From CAZFOB01 sp964520325 (GTDB taxonomy: Bacteria; Actinomycetota; JAICYB01), in NCBI GenBank assembly GCA_964520325.1, contig CAZFOB010000005.1, positions 62,001 to 126,000 on the forward strand: 64,000 nucleotides of DNA. The letters are read 5' to 3'. Made by a program: the position numbers and the translations under genes. A model generated the notes under the pieces. That model did no database searches, had not been told where the DNA came from, and was given only the letters and a program-made list of their open reading frames with translations. This document shows, piece by piece, positions 32,797 through 42,380 of this stretch (position 1 is its first letter; each line of letters starts with the position of its first letter).

Positions 32797-33624
32797 ATGC
32801 CAAACGACCGCAACCCGAAGCGAGCACGCCAGAAGGAGCTCCGCGCCGCGGCGCGACAAGAGGAATGGCAGCGCTACTATGCGCGCCGCCGCAAGCGGCG
32901 CCTCGGCGTCCTCCTCGGCTCCTTGGCCCTATCCGGGGTCGTCGTGCTGATCGCGTTCCTGGTCTTACGCGACACGGCATCGACGCCGGGCGCGAGCCCT
33001 ACACCGAGCGGTTCGGCAGCGGCCGGCGACATCACCACTCCGGTGAAGGAGCCGGTGGCGTGTGGAGCCGAGGTTCCGGAGTCGGCGGGTTCGAAGAAGA
33101 AGCAGTACGGGAAGGCCGAGGACCAGAAGCTCGACCCGGAAAAGACCTACGTCTGGCGGCTCGAAACCTCGTGCGGTGACATCGACATCGAGCTTGACCT
33201 CGAGAACCAGCCGAAGACCTCGAACTCGATCGCCTTCCTCGCGCGCGAAGGCTTCTACGACGGGACGTTCTTCCACCGCATCGTCAAGCAGTTCGTGATC
33301 CAGGGTGGGGACCCGACCGGGGAAGGGGCCGGCGGACCCGGCTATCAGGTGATCGAGCCGCCGCCCAAGGACGTCAGTTACGAGGTTGGCGTCCTCGCGA
33401 TGGCGAAGGCCGGCCCCGATGCGCCAGGGGCATCGGAGTCACAGTTCTACATCGTCTCCGACGAGAGCACCGACGCCAAGCTCGAGAAGATCTACGCCAC
33501 GGCGGGGAAGGTCATCGAAGGTCTCGACGTCGTCAAGAAGATCGAGAAAACCGGAAGTCTCACCGACGGCGACCCGCTGAAGGAGTGGACGTACATCGAA
33601 CGCTCTTCGATCATCGAGCGATAG
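32797..33624 (+). CDS. Membrane-anchored cyclophilin-type peptidyl-prolyl isomerase
   Basis: The 275-residue protein has a basic cytoplasmic N-terminus (KRARQKELRAAARQEE, RRRKRR), one membrane helix at about residues 37-56 (VLLGSLALSGVVVLIAFLVL), a Ser/Pro/Thr-rich linker and a cyclophilin domain outside the cell. The domain shows CGDIDIELDLENQPKTSNS, FYDGTFFHRIVKQFVIQGG and GASESQFYIV, the expected active-site segments. It would help fold secreted or membrane proteins. It is followed closely by a hydrolase gene (3-nt gap). Confidence 0.87.
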   Translation: MPNDRNPKRARQKELRAAARQEEWQRYYARRRKRRLGVLLGSLALSGVVVLIAFLVLRDTASTPGASPTPSGSAAAGDITTPVKEPVACGAEVPESAGSKKKQYGKAEDQKLDPEKTYVWRLETSCGDIDIELDLENQPKTSNSIAFLAREGFYDGTFFHRIVKQFVIQGGDPTGEGAGGPGYQVIEPPPKDVSYEVGVLAMAKAGPDAPGASESQFYIVSDESTDAKLEKIYATAGKVIEGLDVVKKIEKTGSLTDGDPLKEWTYIERSSIIER

Positions 33625-33627
33625 CGC

Positions 33628-34459
33628 TTGACGTTCGCTACAACGTCGGACGGCGTCCGCATCCGCATCCACCATCTCGGCGGCTCGGGGCCACCGTTGC
33701 TCTGCGTGCACGCAACCGGTTTCCACGGACGCATCTGGGAACCGTTCGTTCCGAAGCTGCGTGAACACTTCAGCGCCATCTCGCTCGACAACCGCGGACA
33801 CGGTGATTCGGGAAAGCCCGAAAGCGGCTACGGATGGACGACGTTCGGCGACGACGTCCTCGCGGTTGTCGACGAACTGGATCTGCCGGCGCCGGTCGGC
33901 ATCGGACATTCGTCGGGCGCTGCCGCGCTCGTGTTCGCCGAGAGCAAACGCCCGGGGACGTTCTCGCGTCTGGTCCTGATGGACCCCGTCACCCCGCAGC
34001 CGGACATCGGGCGTTACATGGCGAGCAGCGAGAATCCCATGTCTGACCAGGCCCGCCGTCGCCGAGCGGTGTGGGACTCGACCGACCAGATGGTCGAGCG
34101 GCTGATGGAGCGCTCACCACTGTCCGCGTGGCGTGAGGACTTCATACGGGCCTACGTCACCTACGGCACCGAGCCGATGGACGACGGACGCGTCGAGCTC
34201 AAGTGCCCACCCGCCATCGAAGCGCAGATCTACCAGATGGGCGGACGCCACGACGGCTGGGACCGACTCGCGGCGATCGAGGTTCCGACGTTGTTCCTCA
34301 CCGGTGAGGACTCACCGATCTGGACCGCAGATCGAAGAGAAGAAGCCGTTGCGCGTCTGCCCATGGGCGAAGGCAAGACCTCGCCGGGCGGACACTTCTT
34401 CCCGATGGAGCGCCCCGACGTTGCGGTCGACGCGGTACTTGCGTTCTTGAGTGTGACCC

Positions 34460-34467
<8 letters not shown>
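33628..34467 (+). CDS. Alpha/beta-fold hydrolase
   Basis: The 279-residue hydrolase reads LLCVHATGFHGRIWEPF, SLDNRGHGDSGKPE, the nucleophile elbow GHSSGAAAL (Ser), an acid in LTGEDSPIW and the catalytic His in PGGHFFPME. The TTG start at 33628 lies three bases after the cyclophilin stop. Its end overlaps the start of the ABC ATPase gene by 8 nt, so these genes probably form one transcript. The substrate is unknown. Confidence 0.82.
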
Positions 34468-35505
<1,038 letters not shown>

Positions 35506-35509
<4 letters not shown>

Positions 35510-36285
35510 AGCTCCTTGCGCAGACGGCCGTCCTCGCGAGACGCTCTATCAAGAACACATTCCGCCAGCCGGCGGCGTTGATCCCGTCACTCCTCTTCCC
35601 GCTGCTGTTCATGTCCGTGACAACTGCGGGGGCCGGACGCATCATCAACGTGCCGGGTTTTCGGGAAAACGTCGCGCGTTCGTACATCGACTTCTACATC
35701 GCCGGCGCTCTCGTGCAGGGCACCCTGTTCGGTGGCATCGGGGCCGGGGCGCAGCTCGCAACCGACATGGAGCTCGGCTTCATCCGCCGTCTCCTCCTGA
35801 CGCCGCTTCAGCGGCCGGCGATCCTCATCGCCGCGGGGGCCGGAGCCATGGTCGTCGGAGCCGTGCAGAGCACGGTGCTGTTGATCGGCGGGCTTATCGG
35901 CGGTGTACGCATCCAGACCGGCGTTCTCGGCGGTGTCGTCGTGATAGCGCTCGCGATGCTCGTGGCGCTCGCGTTCAGCTCGCTCGGGACGTTGATCGCT
36001 GCGTTGACCGGCTCGAGCGAAGCGACGCAGACCTTCTTTCCGTTCTTCTTCGTGATCATGATCTTCTCGTCCTACTTCATGCCGCTCACCTTCCTGTCTG
36101 GATGGTTCAAAGTCGTCGCCACCATCAACCCCGCGACGTACATCATCGAAATGATTCGCACCCCGATCACGAAGGGTTGGGAAGCGAGGCCGATCCTGCT
36201 CGGCCTCGTCGCGATCGCCGGAGTGTGCACGCTCGGATTCGGCGGCGCAGCCAACGCTCTTCGCACGCGGCTTGGACGGACGTGA
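35506..36285 (+). CDS. ABC-2 type permease 1 (DrrB-like)
   Basis: The 259-residue membrane protein has six predicted helices. ARRSIKNTFRQPAALIPSLLF begins the fold, LATDMELGFIRRLLLTPLQR is the coupling-helix region, and GWFKVVATINPATYIIEMIR is the DrrB-family signature before the last helix. It forms the export channel with the ATPase encoded just before it, probably as a heterodimer with the next gene product. Start and stop both overlap neighbours. Confidence 0.85.
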
Positions 36286-37106
36286 TGACGCCTTCGGATC
36301 CGCTGGGCGCTGCATCTACGGCGCATCGCCCGTCGTCCTTCTTCGACGTCACAAGGGCCGTTGCCTACCGAAGCGCCCGCAACTTCCGCGCGCGGCCCAT
36401 CGTGAGTCTCATCCCGATGGTCATGCCGTTGATGTTCTTCGCAACCTTCGCCGGCGGGTTCTCGCGGCTCGGTGACATCGGCGGTTTCGGCGAACGGTTC
36501 AACGCGAGCTATACGTCGTTCCAATTCGTCTTCGTATGGCTGCAAGGCAGCGCGTTCCAGGGGATGTTCTCAGGGTTCGGCATCGCTCGCGACTACGAGA
36601 GCGGCTTCGCCCGGCGCCTGATGCTGGCGGCGCCCAACCGCTATGGCATCCTCGCCGGCTACCTCTCGGCCGCCTTGCTGCGGTCGGTGCTCGGGGCCGC
36701 CATCGTCTTCACCGTGGGACGCCTTGCCGGCGCGCAGTTCAACGGCGGAGTCGCCGGCATCGCCGGGCTCGTCGCGATCGGCTTTTTGCTGACGCTGATC
36801 GCCGCGCTCTGGGGAGCAGGAGTGGCGTTGCGTTTCCGCTCGATCCAGGCCGGGCCGCTCATCCAGATGCCGGTCTTCATCTTCATCTTCCTGTCGCCGG
36901 TCTTCGTCCCCCTGGCGTTGATGTCGGGCTGGATCAAGCAGCCGGCACGCATCAACCCGTTCACGGTCTTCATCGAGCAGGGACGCAACTTCATCACAGG
37001 CGCCGACGCGCAGGGCTTCCTGCTGCTCGCTGTCACCGTGGCGGCGGCCGGTGTGCTCTCGGTCTGGGCGGTGCGAGGCCTGCGATCGGCCGAACGCGCC
37101 GGCTGA
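36285..37106 (+). CDS. ABC-2 type permease 2 (DrrB/DrrC-like)
   Basis: The 273-residue membrane protein is related to the preceding permease: YRSARNFRARPIVSLIPMVM, IARDYESGFARRLMLAAPNR and GWIKQPARINPFTVFIEQGR occupy equivalent positions. The ATG shares one base with the previous stop (TGATG). Two different half-permeases with one ATPase is the DrrABC arrangement used for antibiotic or complex-lipid export. The cargo cannot be read here. Confidence 0.85.
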   Translation: MTPSDPLGAASTAHRPSSFFDVTRAVAYRSARNFRARPIVSLIPMVMPLMFFATFAGGFSRLGDIGGFGERFNASYTSFQFVFVWLQGSAFQGMFSGFGIARDYESGFARRLMLAAPNRYGILAGYLSAALLRSVLGAAIVFTVGRLAGAQFNGGVAGIAGLVAIGFLLTLIAALWGAGVALRFRSIQAGPLIQMPVFIFIFLSPVFVPLALMSGWIKQPARINPFTVFIEQGRNFITGADAQGFLLLAVTVAAAGVLSVWAVRGLRSAERAG

Positions 37107-37110
37107 GGGC

Positions 37111-38001
37111 TTACTGCAGCTGCGGGTTTTCCGGGCTGAAGACGCCTTCGGTGCTCTCCCACCCAGGCACCACCCATGCGTGGGCCATCCAGCCATCCGA
37201 CCCGTCGATCTTCACGCCGCCGGCTTTGACGCATTCGGCCACCGACGTCTGTTCGTTACCGACGACCAAGCCCTTCCTCTGGTCGAAGCACAGCCCGATG
37301 TGACGATGCCAATGGTCGTTGGCGCCGGCGAAGCCCGCGGGCTCGCTCTTCCCCCGGACGTAGTAGCTCAGTCCGACCATGTTCGAGGTCTTCGACGTGC
37401 CGTCGTAGAGCAGCATCTCGGGCTCGTCGAGGACGAACGTCCCGTCGACGGTCAAGTACTTGATGTAATGCGCACCGATCAACGGGATGTACGGCGTCAC
37501 TTTGCGATAGCCCGCGGCTTCGGCGTCGGCCACCGTTGGGTAGCTCTCGGCAACTTCGCGGGCTCCGATCAACTCGCGGGCGAGCTTCGCCCTCGTTGCG
37601 TTGTCGACTGGAAGGACCGCAGCCGACATGTCCCCGCCGTGGCCGTGCGGTGCAGCGGCGCCGGACAAGGGCGCGTGGTGGTCTTGGCCGTCTCCCGCCA
37701 GGCTCGAATTCGCAGCAGCTACTGACGAGGCGCCCACGAGCAGTGCGACAGCCAGCGGAACACCGAACCGGATCGGCACTGCTGCCCGAGCGAGGCGTGG
37801 GCCCACTGTCATGATCGCGACGCCGGCGAGGACGAGACCGATCCCTCCCAACAGGCAGACGTGGCCCAGATTGCTGAAGGTGAGGAGGGCTTCACGCGTC
37901 GAAAGTGTCGGATCCTTGAGATGCATCCACACATCGATGCCGAGGCCGACAACCTGAGCCAACGCACCGACCAGGGTGACGCGGAACCCGAACTCATTCA
38001 T
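37111..38001 (-). CDS. Membrane protein with His-rich extracellular domain, unknown function
   Basis: The 296-residue protein has three or four helices in its first 110 residues (RVTLVGALAQVVGLGIDVW, GHVCLLGGIGLVLAGVAIM, PLAVALLVGASSVAAA). A His-rich linker (DHHAPLSGAAAPHGHGGDM) and a soluble domain of about 165 residues follow. The domain contains GAHYIKYLTVDGTF, EPEMLLYDGT, GLSYYV and NDHWHRHIGLCFD. The dense His residues suggest metal binding, perhaps copper or heme, but I cannot name the family. ATG 38001 overlaps the end of the FtsX-type permease gene by 8 nt, so it belongs to that operon and may be a partner of the MacB-like system. Confidence 0.65.
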   Translation of the reverse strand: MNEFGFRVTLVGALAQVVGLGIDVWMHLKDPTLSTREALLTFSNLGHVCLLGGIGLVLAGVAIMTVGPRLARAAVPIRFGVPLAVALLVGASSVAAANSSLAGDGQDHHAPLSGAAAPHGHGGDMSAAVLPVDNATRAKLARELIGAREVAESYPTVADAEAAGYRKVTPYIPLIGAHYIKYLTVDGTFVLDEPEMLLYDGTSKTSNMVGLSYYVRGKSEPAGFAGANDHWHRHIGLCFDQRKGLVVGNEQTSVAECVKAGGVKIDGSDGWMAHAWVVPGWESTEGVFSPENPQLQ

Positions 38002-40540
38002 CACGTATCGCCTCCACGATCTGCACACGCGATGTGCGCCATGCCGGCAGAGCTCCGCCGACGGCAACGACCACGAGTGCGAGCGCGATCGCAACGACCG
38101 CCGACATGGGGTCGAATCGGAAGGGCGGCCGCGCACCGACCGACACTGCGGCCGCGTTGCGAAGCGTCTCGAACACAGCCAAGCTCCCGAGCGCACCGAG
38201 CAGCGCGCCGACCCCGCCCGACGCGATCGCTTCGCTCAACGTCATCTGACCGAGTGCGCGCGGCCCAAATCCGACGGCCCCGAGGATGCCGAGCTCCCGC
38301 CGCCGCTGGACGCCAACGAGCAGCAAAGTTGAGAGGGTGCCGACGAGCGCGACGAAGAGCAAGAGTCGCTGGAGCACCCAGAATGGAGCGACCTGCTCGC
38401 CGACCTCGTCGGCCAGTCTTCGCGACAACTGAGCGGATGTCATCGAGTACGCATCGGGATCGACCCGCGCCTGATCGACCCGTCGCTTGAGCTCATCGGC
38501 ACCCACTCCGGGCTCGGGTCGAAGGAGCACCCCACGAGGCGTGAGGCGACCGAACAGCTTCTCGTGCAACGGCAGCGATATCGACGCCGAGTACCCGTTG
38601 TCTCGGGCGAGTGTCCAGATGCCGACGACGGGCACCTCGACGAATCCGGACGGCGTCGCGACGCGCAGCTTCGACCCGGGACGTAAGCCCCGTTGACGAG
38701 CGAGCCCCGTCCCGAGCACCGCGCCGTCTCTCAGCGCCTTCTGGCCGGCTCGTCCGGCGACGACATCGATGCGGACGGGCTCGTTCAGATCGCCCTCTTC
38801 CGCGCATATCGAGTACGCGCTGATCCGGTCACCGACCTCAACGCACTGCGAGTGGTCGACGCGCGCGACGCCGGGCACGGCCGCAAGCTTGGCGATCGCT
38901 TGCGGAGAAAGACGAGAGTCGACATTGCTCGCGTTGTTCAAAGCCAAGGGCGTCACATAGACGCGATCATCGACCGTCGGTCCGTCGCTCGTGGCGACGG
39001 TGGCGCGGATCGCAGGAATGAGCGCGCCTAAGACGCAACCGAGTCCGACAGCGGCTGCCACGGCGGCGGCGACGACACTCGTGCGTCGCGGCTGGGCGAT
39101 CACGTTCGCGATGGCTACTCGGGTGGGGCCGCCGGTGGACCTCAGCGGAGCTGAGACCAAGCCCAGCAACATCGGCGCGAGCACGCCGGCAGCGGCAAAC
39201 ACCAGGAATCCACCGATCGTAAGCGCGAGAGCAGCAACGGGGGGCTGCCATTTCTCGAGCGCCCCGTTGCGCTGGGCAAGGAAAGAGAGTCCGACCGCGA
39301 TCGCGCTGGCGAACAGGAGCACCCCGACACGTCGAAGCCTCTTCGAGGGCTCGGCGTCCTCGACCGCCCCACGGCCGTGCAGCTCGGCAGCAAGATCGAG
39401 GCGCCGCGCACGCCGCGACGGAACGATCGCCGCGGCGATCGAGGTCAGGACGCCGACCGCGACGCCGCTGATGATCGTCCACATCGGAACGTAAACGGCG
39501 ACCCTGAGTCCTGTAGCCGCTTCGGTGATCACCGAAGCGAATGTCGCAACGAGTGCCCGTCCGATGAACAGGCCGCCGACAACACCGAGCGCGGCGCCGA
39601 TCAGACCCAGCACAGCAGCCTCGCCGAGGATATTGCGGGTTGTGGTGCCGGGCGAGGTCCCAACGGCCGACGCGATCGCGATGTCGCGGCGTCGCTCCGC
39701 GAGCGACAACGCGACGATGTTGTACACGAGCAACCCCGACAGCCCGACGGCGAGCAGAACACTGAGACCGAGCAACGGGATGAGCGGGCCGCGTCCGAGC
39801 ATCCAGGACGGTAGTTCGCCGCCACGCAGCACGAAATTCTGCTCGCCGATCACGCTGGCGAGCCGCGTTCGCAGCGCGTCGACGTCGGTGCCCTCCTCGG
39901 GCTGCACGTAGACCGCGTCGAGGTGGTCTGTGCGGTCGAAGAGCCGCTGCGAGGTCGCGAGCTCGAAGATCGCGATCCGTCCACCATTGAGTTCGTCGAG
40001 GGTGTCGTTGCGGATCGCGTCCTTCACCGACACCCGTCCCCTGTTCGTCCTGATCACTCCGTCCTCACCGATCTCGTCGATCAGGGATCGGGAGACGAGC
40101 ACGGGACCGTCCGCGCTCCGCGGCAATGCTCGGCTGTCGCATCCGAACTCGCCGAGCAATGCCTCGACCCTGCAGTCGACGCCGACGGCGAGGATGTGGA
40201 CCGCAGGCCCGCCGGAACTCCCGGCGGAACTCCCGGCGGCGCTCTCCGCTGCCACGACCGCATGCACGGCGGGAACCGCCTCCGCGACTCCGGGCGTGCG
40301 TTCGACCGTCCCGAGCACTGATGGTTCGAGCCCGCCGCGGGTGAGCGGACCGACCACTCGCAAGGGCGCCGCGCCGCCGAGCTTCTTCAACGTCTCCTGC
40401 ATCGACGTGTCGAGGCTGGCGACGAGGATCGCGGAGGCCACCGTCATGGTCACTGCAGCCGACAGCGCAACCGCGGCGAGGAAGGCCCGCAGGGGCTGCC
40501 GTCTGATGTAACGAAGGCTCAAGAGCCGGAAGCTCGACAT
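37994..40540 (-). CDS. FtsX/MacB-type ABC permease, duplicated
   Basis: The 848-residue membrane protein has two FtsX-type halves. Each has a helix, a large extracytoplasmic domain and three helices. The first helix is FLAAVALSAAVTMTVASAIL and an internal repeat of the pattern starts near GGPTRVAIANVIAQPRRTS. The conserved segment ERRRDIAIASAVGTSPG in the first half recurs as QRRRELGILGAVGFGPR in the second. Such proteins are mechanotransmitting permeases that export lipoproteins, peptides or drugs with a LolD/MacB ATPase. The ATPase is encoded divergently at 41131. ATG 40540 has TACTCT 7 nt upstream on the minus strand and a promoter inside the PadR palindrome. Confidence 0.85.
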   Translation of the reverse strand: MSSFRLLSLRYIRRQPLRAFLAAVALSAAVTMTVASAILVASLDTSMQETLKKLGGAAPLRVVGPLTRGGLEPSVLGTVERTPGVAEAVPAVHAVVAAESAAGSSAGSSGGPAVHILAVGVDCRVEALLGEFGCDSRALPRSADGPVLVSRSLIDEIGEDGVIRTNRGRVSVKDAIRNDTLDELNGGRIAIFELATSQRLFDRTDHLDAVYVQPEEGTDVDALRTRLASVIGEQNFVLRGGELPSWMLGRGPLIPLLGLSVLLAVGLSGLLVYNIVALSLAERRRDIAIASAVGTSPGTTTRNILGEAAVLGLIGAALGVVGGLFIGRALVATFASVITEAATGLRVAVYVPMWTIISGVAVGVLTSIAAAIVPSRRARRLDLAAELHGRGAVEDAEPSKRLRRVGVLLFASAIAVGLSFLAQRNGALEKWQPPVAALALTIGGFLVFAAAGVLAPMLLGLVSAPLRSTGGPTRVAIANVIAQPRRTSVVAAAVAAAVGLGCVLGALIPAIRATVATSDGPTVDDRVYVTPLALNNASNVDSRLSPQAIAKLAAVPGVARVDHSQCVEVGDRISAYSICAEEGDLNEPVRIDVVAGRAGQKALRDGAVLGTGLARQRGLRPGSKLRVATPSGFVEVPVVGIWTLARDNGYSASISLPLHEKLFGRLTPRGVLLRPEPGVGADELKRRVDQARVDPDAYSMTSAQLSRRLADEVGEQVAPFWVLQRLLLFVALVGTLSTLLLVGVQRRRELGILGAVGFGPRALGQMTLSEAIASGGVGALLGALGSLAVFETLRNAAAVSVGARPPFRFDPMSAVVAIALALVVVAVGGALPAWRTSRVQIVEAIRDE

Positions 40541-40547
40541 AGATACA

Positions 40548-40576
40548 AGAGTAGCGTATACTTCAGTAAGTAGCAA
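40548..40576 (-). promoter_or_regulatory. Promoter of the FtsX-type permease gene
   Basis: On the minus strand TTGCTA (40571-40576) and TACTCT (40548-40553) are 17 nt apart, and the ATG at 40540 follows 7 nt later. The -35 sits in the centre of the PadR palindrome, so repressor binding would exclude polymerase. Confidence 0.5.
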
Positions 40577-40588
40577 CTACTGAAGTAT
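40558..40588. promoter_or_regulatory. 31-bp palindrome, probable PadR operator
   Basis: ATACTTCAGTA (40558-40568) and TACTGAAGTAT (40578-40588) are perfect 11-bp inverted arms around a 9-nt spacer. It lies between the padR gene and the divergent FtsX-type permease gene. Confidence 0.7.
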
Positions 40589-40606
40589 CTATCGAATCGA
40601 GACCAA

Positions 40607-41131
40607 GTGATCAAGTACCTGCTCCTGGGCTTGCTGGCCGGCCGTCCGCGGCATGGCTACGAGCTGAAGAGCCTCTTCGAGGACCTTTTCGGCGGCACCT
40701 GGCCGCTCAACCCCGGCCAGGTCTACATGACGCTCCAGCGCATGGAAGAAGAGGGCCTGGTCACCTCCGAGGTCGTCGAGCAGGAGCTCCTTCCCGACCG
40801 GCGCGTCTACTCGCTCACCGAGGACGGGCGCTTCGAGCTCAAGAAATGGACGACCGAGCCGAGCGACGGCCCGATCCGCATCCGCGAAGAGATGGTGGCC
40901 AAGGTGCTGACCGCGATCGTAACGTCGCCGGCGTCGACGATCGACCTCATCTGGTCGCAGCGGCGACACCACCTCCAAGCCATCGCCGAGCTCCGCGACA
41001 AGAAATCCGACACCACATTGAGCCTCGCGACACGGCTCGTCCTCGAAGGCGCGATCCTGCGCGCCGAGGCCGACCTGCGCTGGCTCGACCTGTGCGAGGA
41101 ACGCCTGCAGACTCAAGAGGGGGAAGAGTGA
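40607..41131 (+). CDS. PadR-family transcriptional regulator
   Basis: The 174-residue regulator has an N-terminal winged helix that begins at once: IKYLLLGLLAGRPRHGYELK, VYMTLQRMEEEGLVTSE, DRRVYSLTEDG. A C-terminal helical domain of about 80 residues ends in a coiled dimerisation helix (PadR subfamily 2). Such regulators usually repress a neighbouring efflux or peptide-export system and are released by its substrate or an envelope-stress ligand. It is co-transcribed with the ATPase (TGATG overlap) and divergent from the matching permease across a perfect palindrome. Confidence 0.87.
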   Translation: MIKYLLLGLLAGRPRHGYELKSLFEDLFGGTWPLNPGQVYMTLQRMEEEGLVTSEVVEQELLPDRRVYSLTEDGRFELKKWTTEPSDGPIRIREEMVAKVLTAIVTSPASTIDLIWSQRRHHLQAIAELRDKKSDTTLSLATRLVLEGAILRAEADLRWLDLCEERLQTQEGEE

Positions 41132-41880
41132 TGACGGTAGCGGTCGAAGCGCGTGCATTGGTCAAGACGTACAAGGATCACGACGTCGACGTCGTCGCAC
41201 TGAAGGACGTCGACCTCGAGGTCGGCGAAGGCGAATTCGTCGCCGTCATGGGACCGTCGGGCTCCGGCAAGTCGACGTTGCTCCACCTGCTGGGCGCTCT
41301 CGACCAGCCGACGTCCGGCGAAGTGTTCATCGCGGGACGCTCGCTTGCGTCACTCTCGCGTTCGGAGCTTGCGGCGATGCGTCGTGACGAGATCGGGTTC
41401 GTGTTCCAGCTCTTCAACCTGATCCCGAGTCTCACCGTCGCGGAGAACATCGCGCTTCCGGCGATCGCCGCGGGACAGCGTCGGTCCGCATACAAGGATC
41501 GTCTCCACGAGATGCTCGACCTCACCGGCCTGGACGGAAAGGCCGACCGTTACCCGTCGCAGATCTCCGGGGGCGAGCAGCAGCGCGTCGCCGTCGCTCG
41601 CGCGCTCATCCGTCAGCCCGCGGTCGTGCTCGCGGACGAGCCCACAGGCAATCTCGACACCAAGACCGGCGATGCACTGCTCGGTCTCTTCGAACAATGC
41701 AACAAGGTGGGCCAGACGATCGTCCTCGTAACCCACGATCCGAAGGTCGCGAGCGCGGCCGACCGCGTGCTCTTCATGCGCGACGGCGCGTTCGTGGAAG
41801 AGGCGCCCTTGCGTCCACGCCGAACGGAGCTCGCAGAGCTCGTCCGGCTCGAAGACCCGGGCGTCCGCCGGTCCGGCTAG
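41131..41880 (+). CDS. LolD/MacB-type ABC ATPase
   Basis: The 249-residue ATPase has Walker A GPSGSGKST, a Q-loop at GFVFQLFNLIPSLTV, signature ISGGEQQRVAVARAL, Walker B VVLADEPTGNLDTKTG and the switch His in VTHDP. The ADEPTGNLD form is diagnostic for the LolD/MacB/FtsE group that powers FtsX-type permeases. Its partner permease is therefore the divergent gene at 37994-40540. The ATG overlaps the padR stop, so the amounts of regulator and motor are linked. Its end overlaps the Nudix gene by 4 nt. Confidence 0.88.
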   Translation: MTVAVEARALVKTYKDHDVDVVALKDVDLEVGEGEFVAVMGPSGSGKSTLLHLLGALDQPTSGEVFIAGRSLASLSRSELAAMRRDEIGFVFQLFNLIPSLTVAENIALPAIAAGQRRSAYKDRLHEMLDLTGLDGKADRYPSQISGGEQQRVAVARALIRQPAVVLADEPTGNLDTKTGDALLGLFEQCNKVGQTIVLVTHDPKVASAADRVLFMRDGAFVEEAPLRPRRTELAELVRLEDPGVRRSG

Positions 41881-42263
41881 ACGTCGGGCTCGAGGTCGAC
41901 GCTCGTCCGACGCCAGAGGCGGAACAGCTCGATGGCGCGGCTGAAGATCCATGGGTGACGGGGAAGAAGATCCATCCCCTCGATCTCGTCGAGGGAGAAC
42001 CACCCGAACTCGCTTCCCGCCATGTCGTCACCGGGCACGACGTCTCCACCTTCGGATGCAGCGACGTAACAGGCGCTGATCATCGTCGGGATGTCTTCGT
42101 CGTATGGGAACGAGAACGCGTGCACGAGGTCGAGTGGACGGATCTTGACGTCGGGCCCCGCCTCTTCAGCGGTCTCACGGTAGGCGGCTTGCACCAATGT
42201 CTCTCCGGCTTCGACCGCACCGTTGATCACCTGCCAGACACCGGGGAGCCTCGGGCTGTTCAT
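41877..42263 (-). CDS. Nudix hydrolase, apparently 5'-truncated or frameshifted
   Basis: From ATG 42263 the frame gives 128 residues with a perfect Nudix box: G-x5-E-x7-REx2EE as GAVEAGETLVQAAYRETAEEAG. The natural N-terminus seems to be missing. In the same frame directly upstream lie 26 codons reading LRPLAILVFVVSKDEDEGER, the first beta-strands of a NudB-like dATP/dihydroneopterin-triphosphate pyrophosphohydrolase. That extension is closed by a TGA at 42342-42344 with no start codon in between. An ATG at 42345 lies one base out of frame, so a single extra base (mutation or sequencing error) would explain it. As written the enzyme lacks its first strands and may be inactive. Confidence 0.7.
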   Translation of the reverse strand: MNSPRLPGVWQVINGAVEAGETLVQAAYRETAEEAGPDVKIRPLDLVHAFSFPYDEDIPTMISACYVAASEGGDVVPGDDMAGSEFGWFSLDEIEGMDLLPRHPWIFSRAIELFRLWRRTSVDLEPDV

Positions 42264-42380
42264 GAGAAGGATCCGTTCGCCCTCGTCTTCGTCCTTCGAA
42301 ACGACGAAGACGAGGATCGCGAGAGGTCGAAGCGAGAGACGTCATCCGGCCGACGTTTCCGCGAAGACCTCGCTCACACG

